Positions 39,417 to 47,108 of a stretch of DNA of 64,000 bases are shown here, piece by piece. The position numbers and the translations under genes are program-made. Within the stretch, counting starts at the first letter, position 1. Every line of letters starts with the position of its first letter. A model generated the notes under the pieces. It saw only the letters and a program-made list of their open reading frames with translations. It searched no databases and was not told the origin of the DNA. Origin of the DNA: Candidatus Korobacter versatilis (GTDB taxonomy: Bacteria; Acidobacteriota; Terriglobia; Terriglobales; Acidobacteriaceae). The stretch spans positions 1-64,000 of the forward strand of contig JACPNR010000010.1 in the NCBI GenBank assembly GCA_016185395.1, written 5' to 3'.

Positions 39417-40555
39417 GGCAAAGACTGTACAACAGCGTCGTGAAAAGCGGGACGGACTTGCTTGATCTGTTGCGTGCTGCGGTCGGGCCAGGTCCGATTG
39501 GTGAGCAGGGTGACGGAGAGCTGGCGCTCGGGGTCGCACCAGAGCGAGGCGCCGGTGTAGCCAAGGTGTCCGTAGGACTGCGCGGAAAAGCATTTGCCGG
39601 ATTGCGAGGGCGAGGACGGTGTGTCCCAGCCGAGGGCGCGCGAGGTCCCGGCGGGGGAGGCTTGGCGCGCGCTGAAGAGGGCGATGGTCTCGGGGCGGAA
39701 TACGGGCGCGCCGCCCGTGAGCATGCAGTGGGCGAAGCGGGCGACGTCCTCGGCAGGGGCGAAGAGGCCGGCGTGTCCGGCGACGCCTCCGAGGACGGAC
39801 GCGTTCTCGTCGTGGACCTCGCCCTGGATGATGCGCTGGCGAAAATCCTTGTCGTCCACCGTGGGCGGGATCTCGGAGCGCAGCGCGGCGGGTGGGCGGA
39901 AGCCGGTGCGCGCCATGGCGAGCGGGTGGAAGATCTCGCGGGCGGAGAATGCGTCCGGTGACTCACCGGCGAGGCGTTCGAGGGCGACGCCGAGGATGAT
40001 GAAGCCGATGTCGCTGTATTCGGCGTGCGTGCCGGGGTCGTGCGCGAGCGGCGTGGTGAAGGCTGCCTGCAGGAGTTCGTCGTGAGTGCGGGCGTTTTCG
40101 AAAAGCTTTTCGTAGGCGGGCAGGCCGGAAGAGTGGGTGAGGAGATGGCTGAGGGTGACGTTGTGGCGGCGGGACGCCGCCACACCAGCCGGCGGGACGC
40201 CGGTGCTACTCTCGGCGGCGAATTCGGGGACGATGCTGACTGCCGGCGCGTCGAGGTCGAGGAGGCCGCGCTCGTAGAGTTGCATCGCCATCGCGGTGGT
40301 GGCGACGACTTTCGTGACGGAAGCGAGGTCGTAGATGGTGTCCGCCTGGACGCGGGGCGCGGAGGCGTCGTAGGTGAACCGCCCGAGTCCTTTCAGGGCG
40401 ACGAGCTTCCCCTGGTGCGTGATGGCGACGGCGGCGCCGGGGAAGGCGTGGGCGGCGATGGCTTCGTCGAGGACCTTCCAGGCGCGGGCGAAGCGCCGGT
40501 CCTGGTCGTGGTGGGCTGCGACCAGCGCGGCGGGAGATGGATGGGCGGTGGTCAG
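39413..40555 (-). CDS. Serine hydrolase of the beta-lactamase/AmiE family (no ATG start)
   Basis: About 380 residues of a class C-like serine hydrolase. The catalytic SxxK is Ser79-Val-Thr-Lys82 (YDLASVTKVVATTAMAMQ); the second motif is YSDIGF, and the third region GHLGYTGASLW. No signal peptide is visible, so cytoplasmic. No ATG, GTG or TTG exists in frame between the conserved FPGAAVAITHQG strand and the upstream stop. CTG 40555, with AAAAGG upstream, is the best candidate start. The family includes AmiE, the muramoyl-alanine amidase of the B. subtilis murQ operon. Its stop overlaps the lipoprotein ATG. Confidence 0.85.
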   Translation of the reverse strand: MTTAHPSPAALVAAHHDQDRRFARAWKVLDEAIAAHAFPGAAVAITHQGKLVALKGLGRFTYDASAPRVQADTIYDLASVTKVVATTAMAMQLYERGLLDLDAPAVSIVPEFAAESSTGVPPAGVAASRRHNVTLSHLLTHSSGLPAYEKLFENARTHDELLQAAFTTPLAHDPGTHAEYSDIGFIILGVALERLAGESPDAFSAREIFHPLAMARTGFRPPAALRSEIPPTVDDKDFRQRIIQGEVHDENASVLGGVAGHAGLFAPAEDVARFAHCMLTGGAPVFRPETIALFSARQASPAGTSRALGWDTPSSPSQSGKCFSAQSYGHLGYTGASLWCDPERQLSVTLLTNRTWPDRSTQQIKQVRPAFHDAVVQSLP

Positions 40556-40631
40556 AGGGAGCGCCTTTTCGCACTCGGCTTGTTGGAGTTGCCGAAGTCG
40601 CGTTATAACACAGCGTAGAACCTGCCCTCAA

Positions 40632-43034
40632 TTGTCCCGCCGGCACAAGGCGCTGCACACGATCCTCCTGCTGCTGGCGGCGACGTTCGCCTGCGCGAGC
40701 CCGCAGAATAAAGACATCAAGGAAGAAGCTCCGAAAGAGATCAAGTCGGAACGGCTTGCGGCAGTGGACCGCGTGATTCAGGACGCGATACGCGCCGGGC
40801 AGATACCGGGCGCGGTCGTGTTAGTCGGGCACAACGGCGAGATCATCCATCGGCGGGCGTTCGGCGCGAAGACGTTCGGGCCGCGCGCGGCGCAGGCGAT
40901 GACGCTCGACACCGTGTTCGACATGGCGTCGCTGACGAAGTCCATGGCGACGGCGCCCTCGGTGATGCGGCTGGTGGAGCAGGGCCAGATACGGCTGAAC
41001 GACCCGATCAGCCGGTACATCCCGGAATGCGCGGCGAACGGCAAGGACGACATCACCATCCGGCAACTGCTCACGCATTATTCCGGGCTGGCGCCCGACC
41101 TCGACCTGCGGCCGCAGTGGGCGGGTTACGACACGGCCATCAAGCTGGCGTGCGCCGAGACGCTGCAGGACCCGCCGGGGACGAAGTTCGTGTATAGCGA
41201 CATCAATTTCATCCTGCTGGGCGAGATGGTCGCGCGCGTCGCGAAGATGCCGCTGCCGCAATACGCGGACGCGCATTTCTTCCAGCCGCTGCGCATGACG
41301 CACACGCGCTTTCTGCCGCCGGCGGAGTGGCGCGGGCGCATCGCGCCGACGGAGTTCGATAGCGTGCTGCTGCGCGGCGGGGTGAACGATCCCACGTCGC
41401 GCCGCATGGGCGGCGTGGCGGGACACGCGGGCCTGTTCTCGACCGCCGACGATATGGCGCGTTACGCGCAGGCGCTGCTCGACAAAAAGGTGTTGAGCCC
41501 GGCCATCATCGAGAAGATGACCACGCCGCAGCAGCCGGCGACCGGCACGGTGCTGCGCGGCTTGGGCTGGGACATCGATTCGCAATGGTCGTCGAACCGC
41601 GGCGAGCTGCTGCCTATCGGGAGCTACGGCCACACAGGGTACGCCGGGACGAGCCTGTGGATCGATCCTTACAGCAAGACGTACGTCATCCTGCTGACGA
41701 ACCGGATCGATCCGAAGATGGGGAACTACGTGCCCTCGCTGCGGACGCGGGTGGCGAACGAGGTGGCGCTGGGCCTGAAGCTGGAAGCGAAAGAGGAAGA
41801 CCGCGCGCGGGTGGCGGCCATCACCGGCTACAACGAAACGATGACGGCGGTGCGGCGCCTCGCCGACCGCAACGGCAGGGTGAAGCTCGGCGTGGATGTG
41901 CTGCAGCAGACGGGGTTCTCTGCGCTGCATTCCGACCGGAAGAACGCGCACGGCATGAACGTCGCGGTGTTCACCAACCAGACGGGGCTCGATTCGAACG
42001 GGCAGCGCACGGTGGACGTGATCGCGCATGCCGGCGGCGTGAAGCTGGCGGCGATATTCAGTCCGGAGCACGGGCTGTTCGGCAACGTCGACACGGAAGA
42101 AGTCCCGGACACGACCGACGCCGCGACGGGCGCGGCCGTCTACAGCCTGTATCGCAAGGGACGCCGCGGGCGCGTGCCGCCGGAGCTGTTGAAGGACATC
42201 GACGCCATCGTCTTCGACATACAGGACGCGGGCGCGCGCTTCTACAGCTACGAGGTCACGCTCGGCTACGTGATGGAAGCGGCGGCGCAGGCGGGAGTGG
42301 AGGTGGTGGTGCTCGACCGTCCGAATCCGGTGACGGGAAGTTTTGTGCAAGGGCCGATGGCGCAGGGCGGCCCGCAGCGGCTCATCAATTATGTGGACGT
42401 GCCGGTGCGCCACGGCATGACGATGGGCGAGCTGGCGCAGATGTACAACGGCGAGCGCGGGCTCGGCGCGAAGCTGACGGTCGTCCCGATGCAAGGCTGG
42501 CAGCGCGGTGATTGGTTCGACGCGACCGGCGCGGTGTGGGTGGACCCCTCGCCGAACCTGCGCAGCGTGAACCAGGCCACGCTGTATCCGGGAGTGGCGC
42601 TGGTGGAGGGGACGAACGTCTCGGTCGGACGCGGGACGAACACTCCGTTCGAAGTGCTGGGCGCGACGTGGATCAGGTCACGGGAGCTGGCGGCCTACAT
42701 GAACGCGCGGCAGATCCCAGGCGTGCGCTTCGTCGCGGTGGACTTCACGCCGAGCGACGCGAAGTACAAGGGCGAGCTGTGCCACGGCGTGAACCTGATC
42801 GTGACGCAGCGCAACGCGCTGGATTCTCCGGAACTCGGCATCGAGCTGGCGGCGGCGTTAAGGAAGCTGTATCCGAAAGATTGGAAGCCGGAGAAGATGA
42901 CGGAGGTCCTGGTGAACCAGGGCGTGTACGACGCGGTGGCGCGCGGGGAGGGTCCGCAGCGCATCGCGGAAGACTGGCGCGACGCGCTGGAAGAGTTCAT
43001 GAAGGTGCGCGCGAAGTACCTGATCTACAAATGA
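40632..43034 (+). CDS. Exported fusion: serine hydrolase (AmiE/beta-lactamase) + NamZ exo-muramidase (DUF1343)
   Basis: An 800-residue two-domain protein from TTG 40632. Lipoprotein-type signal (HTILLLLAATFACAS, Cys21). Residues about 38-395 form a serine hydrolase with SxxK Ser100-Leu-Thr-Lys103 (FDMASLTKSMATAPS), YSDINF and GHTGYAGTSLW. Residues about 412-800 form a DUF1343/NamZ domain: VAVFTNQTGLDSNG, FSPEHGLFGN, FDIQDAGARFYSYE, LDRPNPVTG. NamZ releases MurNAc from non-reducing ends; AmiE removes the peptide. In B. subtilis these are separate genes beside murQ. Divergent from the murQ operon with 76 nt between starts. Confidence 0.92.
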   Translation: MSRRHKALHTILLLLAATFACASPQNKDIKEEAPKEIKSERLAAVDRVIQDAIRAGQIPGAVVLVGHNGEIIHRRAFGAKTFGPRAAQAMTLDTVFDMASLTKSMATAPSVMRLVEQGQIRLNDPISRYIPECAANGKDDITIRQLLTHYSGLAPDLDLRPQWAGYDTAIKLACAETLQDPPGTKFVYSDINFILLGEMVARVAKMPLPQYADAHFFQPLRMTHTRFLPPAEWRGRIAPTEFDSVLLRGGVNDPTSRRMGGVAGHAGLFSTADDMARYAQALLDKKVLSPAIIEKMTTPQQPATGTVLRGLGWDIDSQWSSNRGELLPIGSYGHTGYAGTSLWIDPYSKTYVILLTNRIDPKMGNYVPSLRTRVANEVALGLKLEAKEEDRARVAAITGYNETMTAVRRLADRNGRVKLGVDVLQQTGFSALHSDRKNAHGMNVAVFTNQTGLDSNGQRTVDVIAHAGGVKLAAIFSPEHGLFGNVDTEEVPDTTDAATGAAVYSLYRKGRRGRVPPELLKDIDAIVFDIQDAGARFYSYEVTLGYVMEAAAQAGVEVVVLDRPNPVTGSFVQGPMAQGGPQRLINYVDVPVRHGMTMGELAQMYNGERGLGAKLTVVPMQGWQRGDWFDATGAVWVDPSPNLRSVNQATLYPGVALVEGTNVSVGRGTNTPFEVLGATWIRSRELAAYMNARQIPGVRFVAVDFTPSDAKYKGELCHGVNLIVTQRNALDSPELGIELAAALRKLYPKDWKPEKMTEVLVNQGVYDAVARGEGPQRIAEDWRDALEEFMKVRAKYLIYK

Positions 43035-43047
43035 TGGACGTCTGCGA

Positions 43048-43416
43048 ATGACCCCGGTGCTGCTCTTCTTCGTGTTCGTGAGCGCCGCCGCGGTGGCGCA
43101 TTTCGCCATGATGCTGCGGCTGCGCGGCGCGGGCGAGCCGGTGCGCTACTACCGCGCGTTCTGGCAATACGAAGCGTACTACCGGCGCTACGCGCAACTG
43201 GCGCCCGAGCGTGGCTGGGGACTGTGGCCGTATTACTCGTCGTGGGCGCTGGTGGGGATGGCGGCGGTGCTGATCCCGTTCGTGAGCAAGGCGGTGAACG
43301 ACGGTCCGCAGAAGCTCGACCTGACGCGCGGTGGCGGGTTGCTGGCGTGGGCGGGGTTCATCGCGCTGCTGGTCGCGCTCGCGTATGTGTCGCGCGGATG
43401 GGCGCGGGAGGAATGA
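43048..43416 (+). CDS. Small hypothetical membrane protein
   Basis: A 122-residue protein with three hydrophobic helices: MTPVLLFFVFVSAAAVAHFA, SSWALVGMAAVLIPFVS, and LAWAGFIALLVALAYVS. A Tyr/Arg-rich loop (YYRAFWQYEAYYRRYAQL) lies between the first two. It starts 13 nt after the NamZ fusion and is presumably in the same transcript. No family recognised. Confidence 0.78.
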   Translation: MTPVLLFFVFVSAAAVAHFAMMLRLRGAGEPVRYYRAFWQYEAYYRRYAQLAPERGWGLWPYYSSWALVGMAAVLIPFVSKAVNDGPQKLDLTRGGGLLAWAGFIALLVALAYVSRGWAREE

Positions 43417-43425
43417 TAAGGATCG

Positions 43426-43499
43426 CCGCAGATGAACGCGAGATGAACGCAGATTCGAAGAGTCGTTTCCATCAGCGTTCTTCTGCGTTCATCTGCAGC
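43426..43499. repeat. Inverted pair of 'gcagatgaacgc' tandem units
   Basis: GCCGCAGATGAACGCGAGAT... (43426-43454) against its approximate complement (43471-43499). Same family as 16309-16345. Confidence 0.8.
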
Positions 43500-43508
43500 T
43501 GAATCGGC

Positions 43509-44234
43509 TTACTTCATCCCGAACAGCGCGTTGACGTGCGCGGTGACGGTGATGCGCTGCGCGGCGAAGCCTTCGGTGGGTGCGGGCGCGGCTTCGGCGG
43601 ACATCTTCATCATCTGCGCGCGCGGCGCCATCATGATGCGCACCGGCTCGTTCACGTCCACCGCGGCGTAGATGAGTTCGGCGAGCGAGCGTCCGCCGGC
43701 CACGGCGAGGGTGCTGGCGCTCGAGCGCGCTTTGGCGAAGGCATCTTCCACGGCCTTCTTCTTGGCGGCTTCCATGTCGGTGAGGTCGTAGGCGAGGTTC
43801 TGTCCCGCGGCGGTATCGATCTCGGCGAGCTGCTGGGTGAGCGGACCGATCTTGTCGAAATCCTTTTGCTTCAGCTTCACGGTGATGGTGGTGCTCACGC
43901 GGTAGCCGATGAGCTTCTGCGTGGGCTTGCGGTAGTCGTACATCGGCTGCACGGAGAGGAAGCCCATCTCGGCGGCCTTGGGATCGATGCCGTTCGTGCG
44001 CAGGATCTGGCGGACCTGCTCGGCGGCCTTCGACGCTTTGTCGTAGGCGGCCTTGGCGGTGTCTTCCTGCGGGTTGATGCTGAAGCTGAGGACGGCGGTG
44101 TCGGGGTCGGCCTCGAACTTGCCGTCGGCACCGACGTAGACGCTGTTCGGCTGCGCGGTGAGGGCGGGACGGTCCTGGGCGAGAGCGGCGGTAGCGAGGA
44201 AGGCGATGGCGAAAAAGAGCGCGAGCTTTCTCAT
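43509..44234 (-). CDS. SIMPL domain (DUF541) exported protein
   Basis: A 241-residue periplasmic protein. Signal peptide MRKLALFFAIAFLATAALAQ. The SIMPL/DUF541 pattern is clear: VSINPQEDTAKAAYDKASKA-like region, LRTNGIDPKAAEMGFLSVQP, YDYRKPTQKLIGYRVSTTIT, VKLKQKDFDKIGPLTQQLAE, and the C-terminal AVEDAFAKARSSASTLAVAG. Related proteins (BP26, SIMPL of TLR signalling) form oligomeric rings; the bacterial function is poorly defined, with a link to oxidative stress proposed for YggE. Probably monocistronic. Confidence 0.92.
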   Translation of the reverse strand: MRKLALFFAIAFLATAALAQDRPALTAQPNSVYVGADGKFEADPDTAVLSFSINPQEDTAKAAYDKASKAAEQVRQILRTNGIDPKAAEMGFLSVQPMYDYRKPTQKLIGYRVSTTITVKLKQKDFDKIGPLTQQLAEIDTAAGQNLAYDLTDMEAAKKKAVEDAFAKARSSASTLAVAGGRSLAELIYAAVDVNEPVRIMMAPRAQMMKMSAEAAPAPTEGFAAQRITVTAHVNALFGMK

Positions 44235-44287
44235 GATTAGTTCTCCTGCGAGTAGAACGGATGAGGGGTGGTGGCTTGCAGAGTACT

Positions 44288-44319
44288 AGGGGCTAGGGGC
44301 TAGTGGCTAGTGGCTAGCA
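44288..44319. repeat. Short tandem repeat, units ggggctag/tggctag
   Basis: CTAGGGGCTAGGGGCTAG followed by TGGCTAGTGGCTAG: 7-8 nt units repeated about four times, next to the terminator at 44316-44362. Confidence 0.75.
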
Positions 44320-44362
44320 AAAACCGCGGGGCGTGCTGTCTTGCGACGGCACGCCCCGCGGT
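44316..44362 (-). terminator. Terminator of the glycine-zipper gene
   Basis: A 14-bp perfect stem (44323-44336 with 44349-44362); on the minus strand it is followed by TTTTTGC. Confidence 0.85.
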
Positions 44363-44430
44363 CCTGTGAGAGTTGTCAGTTGTATGGGTGGAAACCCGGG
44401 GGTGGAGGAATAGTTGCGCGAGCAAATGGA

Positions 44431-44460
44431 AAGCGCCGGCGAGGTCGCCGGCGCCCACCC
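44431..44460. repeat. 30-nt palindromic repeat, copy 2
   Basis: Identical over 30 nt to 36354-36383; lies 15 nt past the stop of the glycine-zipper gene on the minus strand. Confidence 0.9.
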
Positions 44461-44475
44461 GCTGTTTCAGTCGGC

Positions 44476-45123
44476 TTAGCGACTCGGGATGATGATGGGG
44501 CGGTCGAGGCGGAGCTCGAGGGCTTGTCCCTTCTCGATCCTGAGGTCGCGGTCGAGGAGGATACCTGCGCCGCCGCCCGCACCGGCGCCCACGGCCGCGC
44601 CGATGGCTGCGCCTTTGCCGCCGCCGGCGAGGGCGCCGGTGACCGCGCCGATGGCCGCGCCGACCGCAGCCGACTCGACCGTGCGCTTCTTGTCGATGCC
44701 GGCGCGCTGGATCTCACCCTCGGCGCCGGTCGTCTGCTTCACGCCGTGCTCACCGGGGACGCCGATGACGGTGGCCGCGAGCGGCACCCAGCCGTGGCGT
44801 GTCTCGATCTTGTCAAAGCTGAGCACCACGGAGCCGTTGAGTCCGCGATAGATCTGGGAGACGTGTCCGGCGACCTTGCGGCCACGGGGGATGACGAGCT
44901 CGTTGGGCGCGACCAGGTCTTCCTGGACCTCGGCCTCGAAGCGCTTGCCGCGCTCCATCTTGCGGGTGTCGAGCGTGTCGCGCAGGCGGATGGTGAAGGT
45001 GGTGCCTTCGGGGATGGCGTCCGGGCGCGCGTTCGGGTCTTGGGCGGGACGGGTCTGGAGCTGTCCCATGGCCGGCAACGTCAACATGAGGGCGCAGAAA
45101 ATGCCCACGAGTCGGTTCTTCAT
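44476..45123 (-). CDS. Exported glycine-zipper protein
   Basis: A 215-residue protein with a signal peptide (MKNRLVGIFCALMLTLPAMG). The first half is a beta domain (EGTTFTIRLRDTLDTRKMER, DLVAPNELVIPRGRKVAGHV), a pattern seen in acidobacterial exported proteins with a TrbI/VirB10-like or SAF-like fold. The second half has a glycine zipper membrane segment (AAVGAAIGAVTGALAGGGKG and AAIGAAVGAGAGGGAG) that may insert in or pack on membranes. Ribosome site AGAGGT before ATG 45123. Function unknown. Confidence 0.8.
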   Translation of the reverse strand: MKNRLVGIFCALMLTLPAMGQLQTRPAQDPNARPDAIPEGTTFTIRLRDTLDTRKMERGKRFEAEVQEDLVAPNELVIPRGRKVAGHVSQIYRGLNGSVVLSFDKIETRHGWVPLAATVIGVPGEHGVKQTTGAEGEIQRAGIDKKRTVESAAVGAAIGAVTGALAGGGKGAAIGAAVGAGAGGGAGILLDRDLRIEKGQALELRLDRPIIIPSR

Positions 45124-45417
45124 GGCGTACCTCTTTTCGGAGTGCGGGTGCGGTAGATAGTGAGATGAGAGTGGCGGGAATTTGGCTGTACGTATTGGTC
45201 TCCGCCGGCCTCTGCGGTGCGGTAGGGATGCTTCGACCACGGGCGGTCGCCGCGGCGACTGCCCTCCGCTCAGCATGACTCACAGGGGAGGGCATGGCTG
45301 GGGCGGGGGGAGTAGAAATCGAGGTCCTACTCTGCAACTTTTTGGGTGCGATCGCCGTCTATTGATAGAGAGGCCGCGGACTGGCCAAGGTGCTCCGCGG
45401 GCTCATGGAGACGCGCC

Positions 45418-45621
45418 ATGCGCAAATGGTATGTACCACTGACGATGCTGGGCCTGGGTGGGCTGGGCCTGCTCTTCGTGACCGAGCGTGGACAGCAGGC
45501 TGTCCGCGCGCTGGTCGAGAGCCTGGGCGAGCCGGTGGATGAGTCGCTTCCCGGCGTGGACCGCGAGCTGGCGCAGATCGAGAGCGCGCTCGACGAGATA
45601 GCGGCGGACCTGGCCCGGTAA
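45418..45621 (+). CDS. Small single-pass membrane protein
   Basis: A 67-residue protein, MRKWYVPLTMLGLGGLGLLF, one membrane helix then an acidic amphipathic tail (DESLPGVDRELAQIESALDE). A real terminator follows. Composition suggests YtxH-like or other envelope micro-proteins. No family certain. The 294 nt upstream contain one CTCAGCATGACT element (about 45268-45281) and otherwise nothing I recognise. Confidence 0.65.
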   Translation: MRKWYVPLTMLGLGGLGLLFVTERGQQAVRALVESLGEPVDESLPGVDRELAQIESALDEIAADLAR

Positions 45622-45656
45622 AAGTTCTTACGGGGTAGTTGGAACAGGGGTAAGGC

Positions 45657-45687
45657 AAAGGGACGGCGCAAGCCGTCCCTTTTATTT
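45657..45687 (+). terminator. Terminator after the 45418 gene
   Basis: AAAGGGACGGC/GCCGTCCCTTT (45657-45667 with 45672-45682), loop GCAA, followed by TATTT. Confidence 0.88.
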
Positions 45688-45822
45688 GGAGTAGTCGCTG
45701 GTCGCCAGTCGCTGGCAAAAGTCAAAGGCATGGATGAAGAACCTGGTGGGCGCTAGGGATGCTTCGCCTCGCGCGCAAAGGCGCTGCCCATTGCTCAGCA
45801 TGACTCCGATAAGGAGAGCTGG

Positions 45823-46932
45823 TCAGACGCCGGCGGTGGCTTTGGCGCTGGGCTTTTGCGGGTAGGCGAAGCGGTAGCTTTGGGTATCGATCTCGCGGCG
45901 GAGGTCGGCCCAGATGCTGTCGGGCATGGCGACGAAGATCTCGACGGCCTTGGGGTCGAACTGGCGTCCTGACCACTTCTTGATCTCTTCGCGCGCGGCG
46001 GAAAGCGTTTGCGCGGCGCGGTACGGCCGGTCGCTGGTGATGGCGTCGAGCGTGTCGGCGATGGCGAAGAGGCGCGCGCCCAGCGGGATCTCGTCGCCCT
46101 TCAGGCCGCGCGGGTAGCCGGAACCGTCGTACATCTCCTGGTGGGAATAAACGATCTCGGCGGCTTCGGCGAGGAAGGGGATCTTGCGGAGCATCTGGTA
46201 GCCGCGGTAGGCGTGCTCGCGCATGATGGCCTGCTCGTCTTCGGTGAGCTTGCCGGGCTTGCGCAGGATGGCGTCGGGAATGGCCATCTTGCCGATGTCG
46301 TGCAGGAAAGCGCCGCGGGCGATGACGCGGATCTCCTGGCTGCTGAGGCCGAGCGCGCGCGCGATGGCGATGGTGAACGCGGTGACGCGCTTGGAGTGTC
46401 CTTCGGTCTCGGCGTCTTTCAAGTCGAGCGCGTCGCCGAGGGCTTCGAGCGTGATGTCGTACGAGCGTTCGAGGTCGCTCATCGCCTGGCGCAACTGCTC
46501 GGTGCGGGCGGCGACCAAGGATTCCAGGTTCGATTGATAGGCGCGGTTCTCGAGCTTGAGGCGGCGATGCTCGAGCGCGCGGCGCACGGTGGCGAGCAAC
46601 TGCTCGCGCTCGAAGGGCTTCAGCAGGTAATCGTAGGCGCCGTTGCGGATGGCGGCGAGCGCCACCGAAATGTCGTGGACAGCGGTCACCATGATGACCG
46701 GCATGTCGGGATACTTTTCCTTGGTGCGTTCAAGGAGGGCGACGCCATCCATCTCCGCCATCATCAGGTCGGAGAGCATGAGCTCGAATTCCTGTCCGGA
46801 TTCAAGGACGTTGAGCGCCTGCAGGCCGCTGGCGGCCTGGGCACAGCGGTAGCCCGCTGCTGAAAGCATGGAAGAAACGATCTCTCGAATCGCCTCTTCG
46901 TCGTCTACGACCAGGATCCGCTCGGTGCTCAT
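45823..46932 (-). CDS. Response regulator with HD-GYP domain (RpfG-like c-di-GMP phosphodiesterase)
   Basis: A 369-residue regulator. Receiver (about 5-120): ILVVDDEEAIREIV, phospho-acceptor in LMLSDLMMAEMDG, LLKPFEREQL. A linker coiled coil leads to the HD-GYP domain (about 165-335): FLHDIGKMAIPDAIL (HD with DxxK), MREHAYRGYQMLRKIPFL, HQEMYDGSGYPRGLKGDEIP (GYP) and FAIADTLDAITSDRPYR. All metal-binding His/Asp are present, so active c-di-GMP hydrolysis is expected. Start ATG 46932; ATG 46965 and 46974 are alternatives. Head to head with a hybrid kinase, its likely partner. Confidence 0.94.
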   Translation of the reverse strand: MSTERILVVDDEEAIREIVSSMLSAAGYRCAQAASGLQALNVLESGQEFELMLSDLMMAEMDGVALLERTKEKYPDMPVIMVTAVHDISVALAAIRNGAYDYLLKPFEREQLLATVRRALEHRRLKLENRAYQSNLESLVAARTEQLRQAMSDLERSYDITLEALGDALDLKDAETEGHSKRVTAFTIAIARALGLSSQEIRVIARGAFLHDIGKMAIPDAILRKPGKLTEDEQAIMREHAYRGYQMLRKIPFLAEAAEIVYSHQEMYDGSGYPRGLKGDEIPLGARLFAIADTLDAITSDRPYRAAQTLSAAREEIKKWSGRQFDPKAVEIFVAMPDSIWADLRREIDTQSYRFAYPQKPSAKATAGV

Positions 46933-47108
46933 CGAGTGGTGGGGAACCTTTTCCGGGGGAGCCATATTGTACACAGAGTCCCGGCGGAAACAATGTGCAA
47001 TTTGGCGTGGCGCGGCGTGGCGTGCCTCCGGATTACCAAAGTAACCGAGGGGAGCCTGAAAGGTACGGGTCGCCGCGGGCTTCCGTGGTACTTTCCCTGC
47101 AACTGCGA

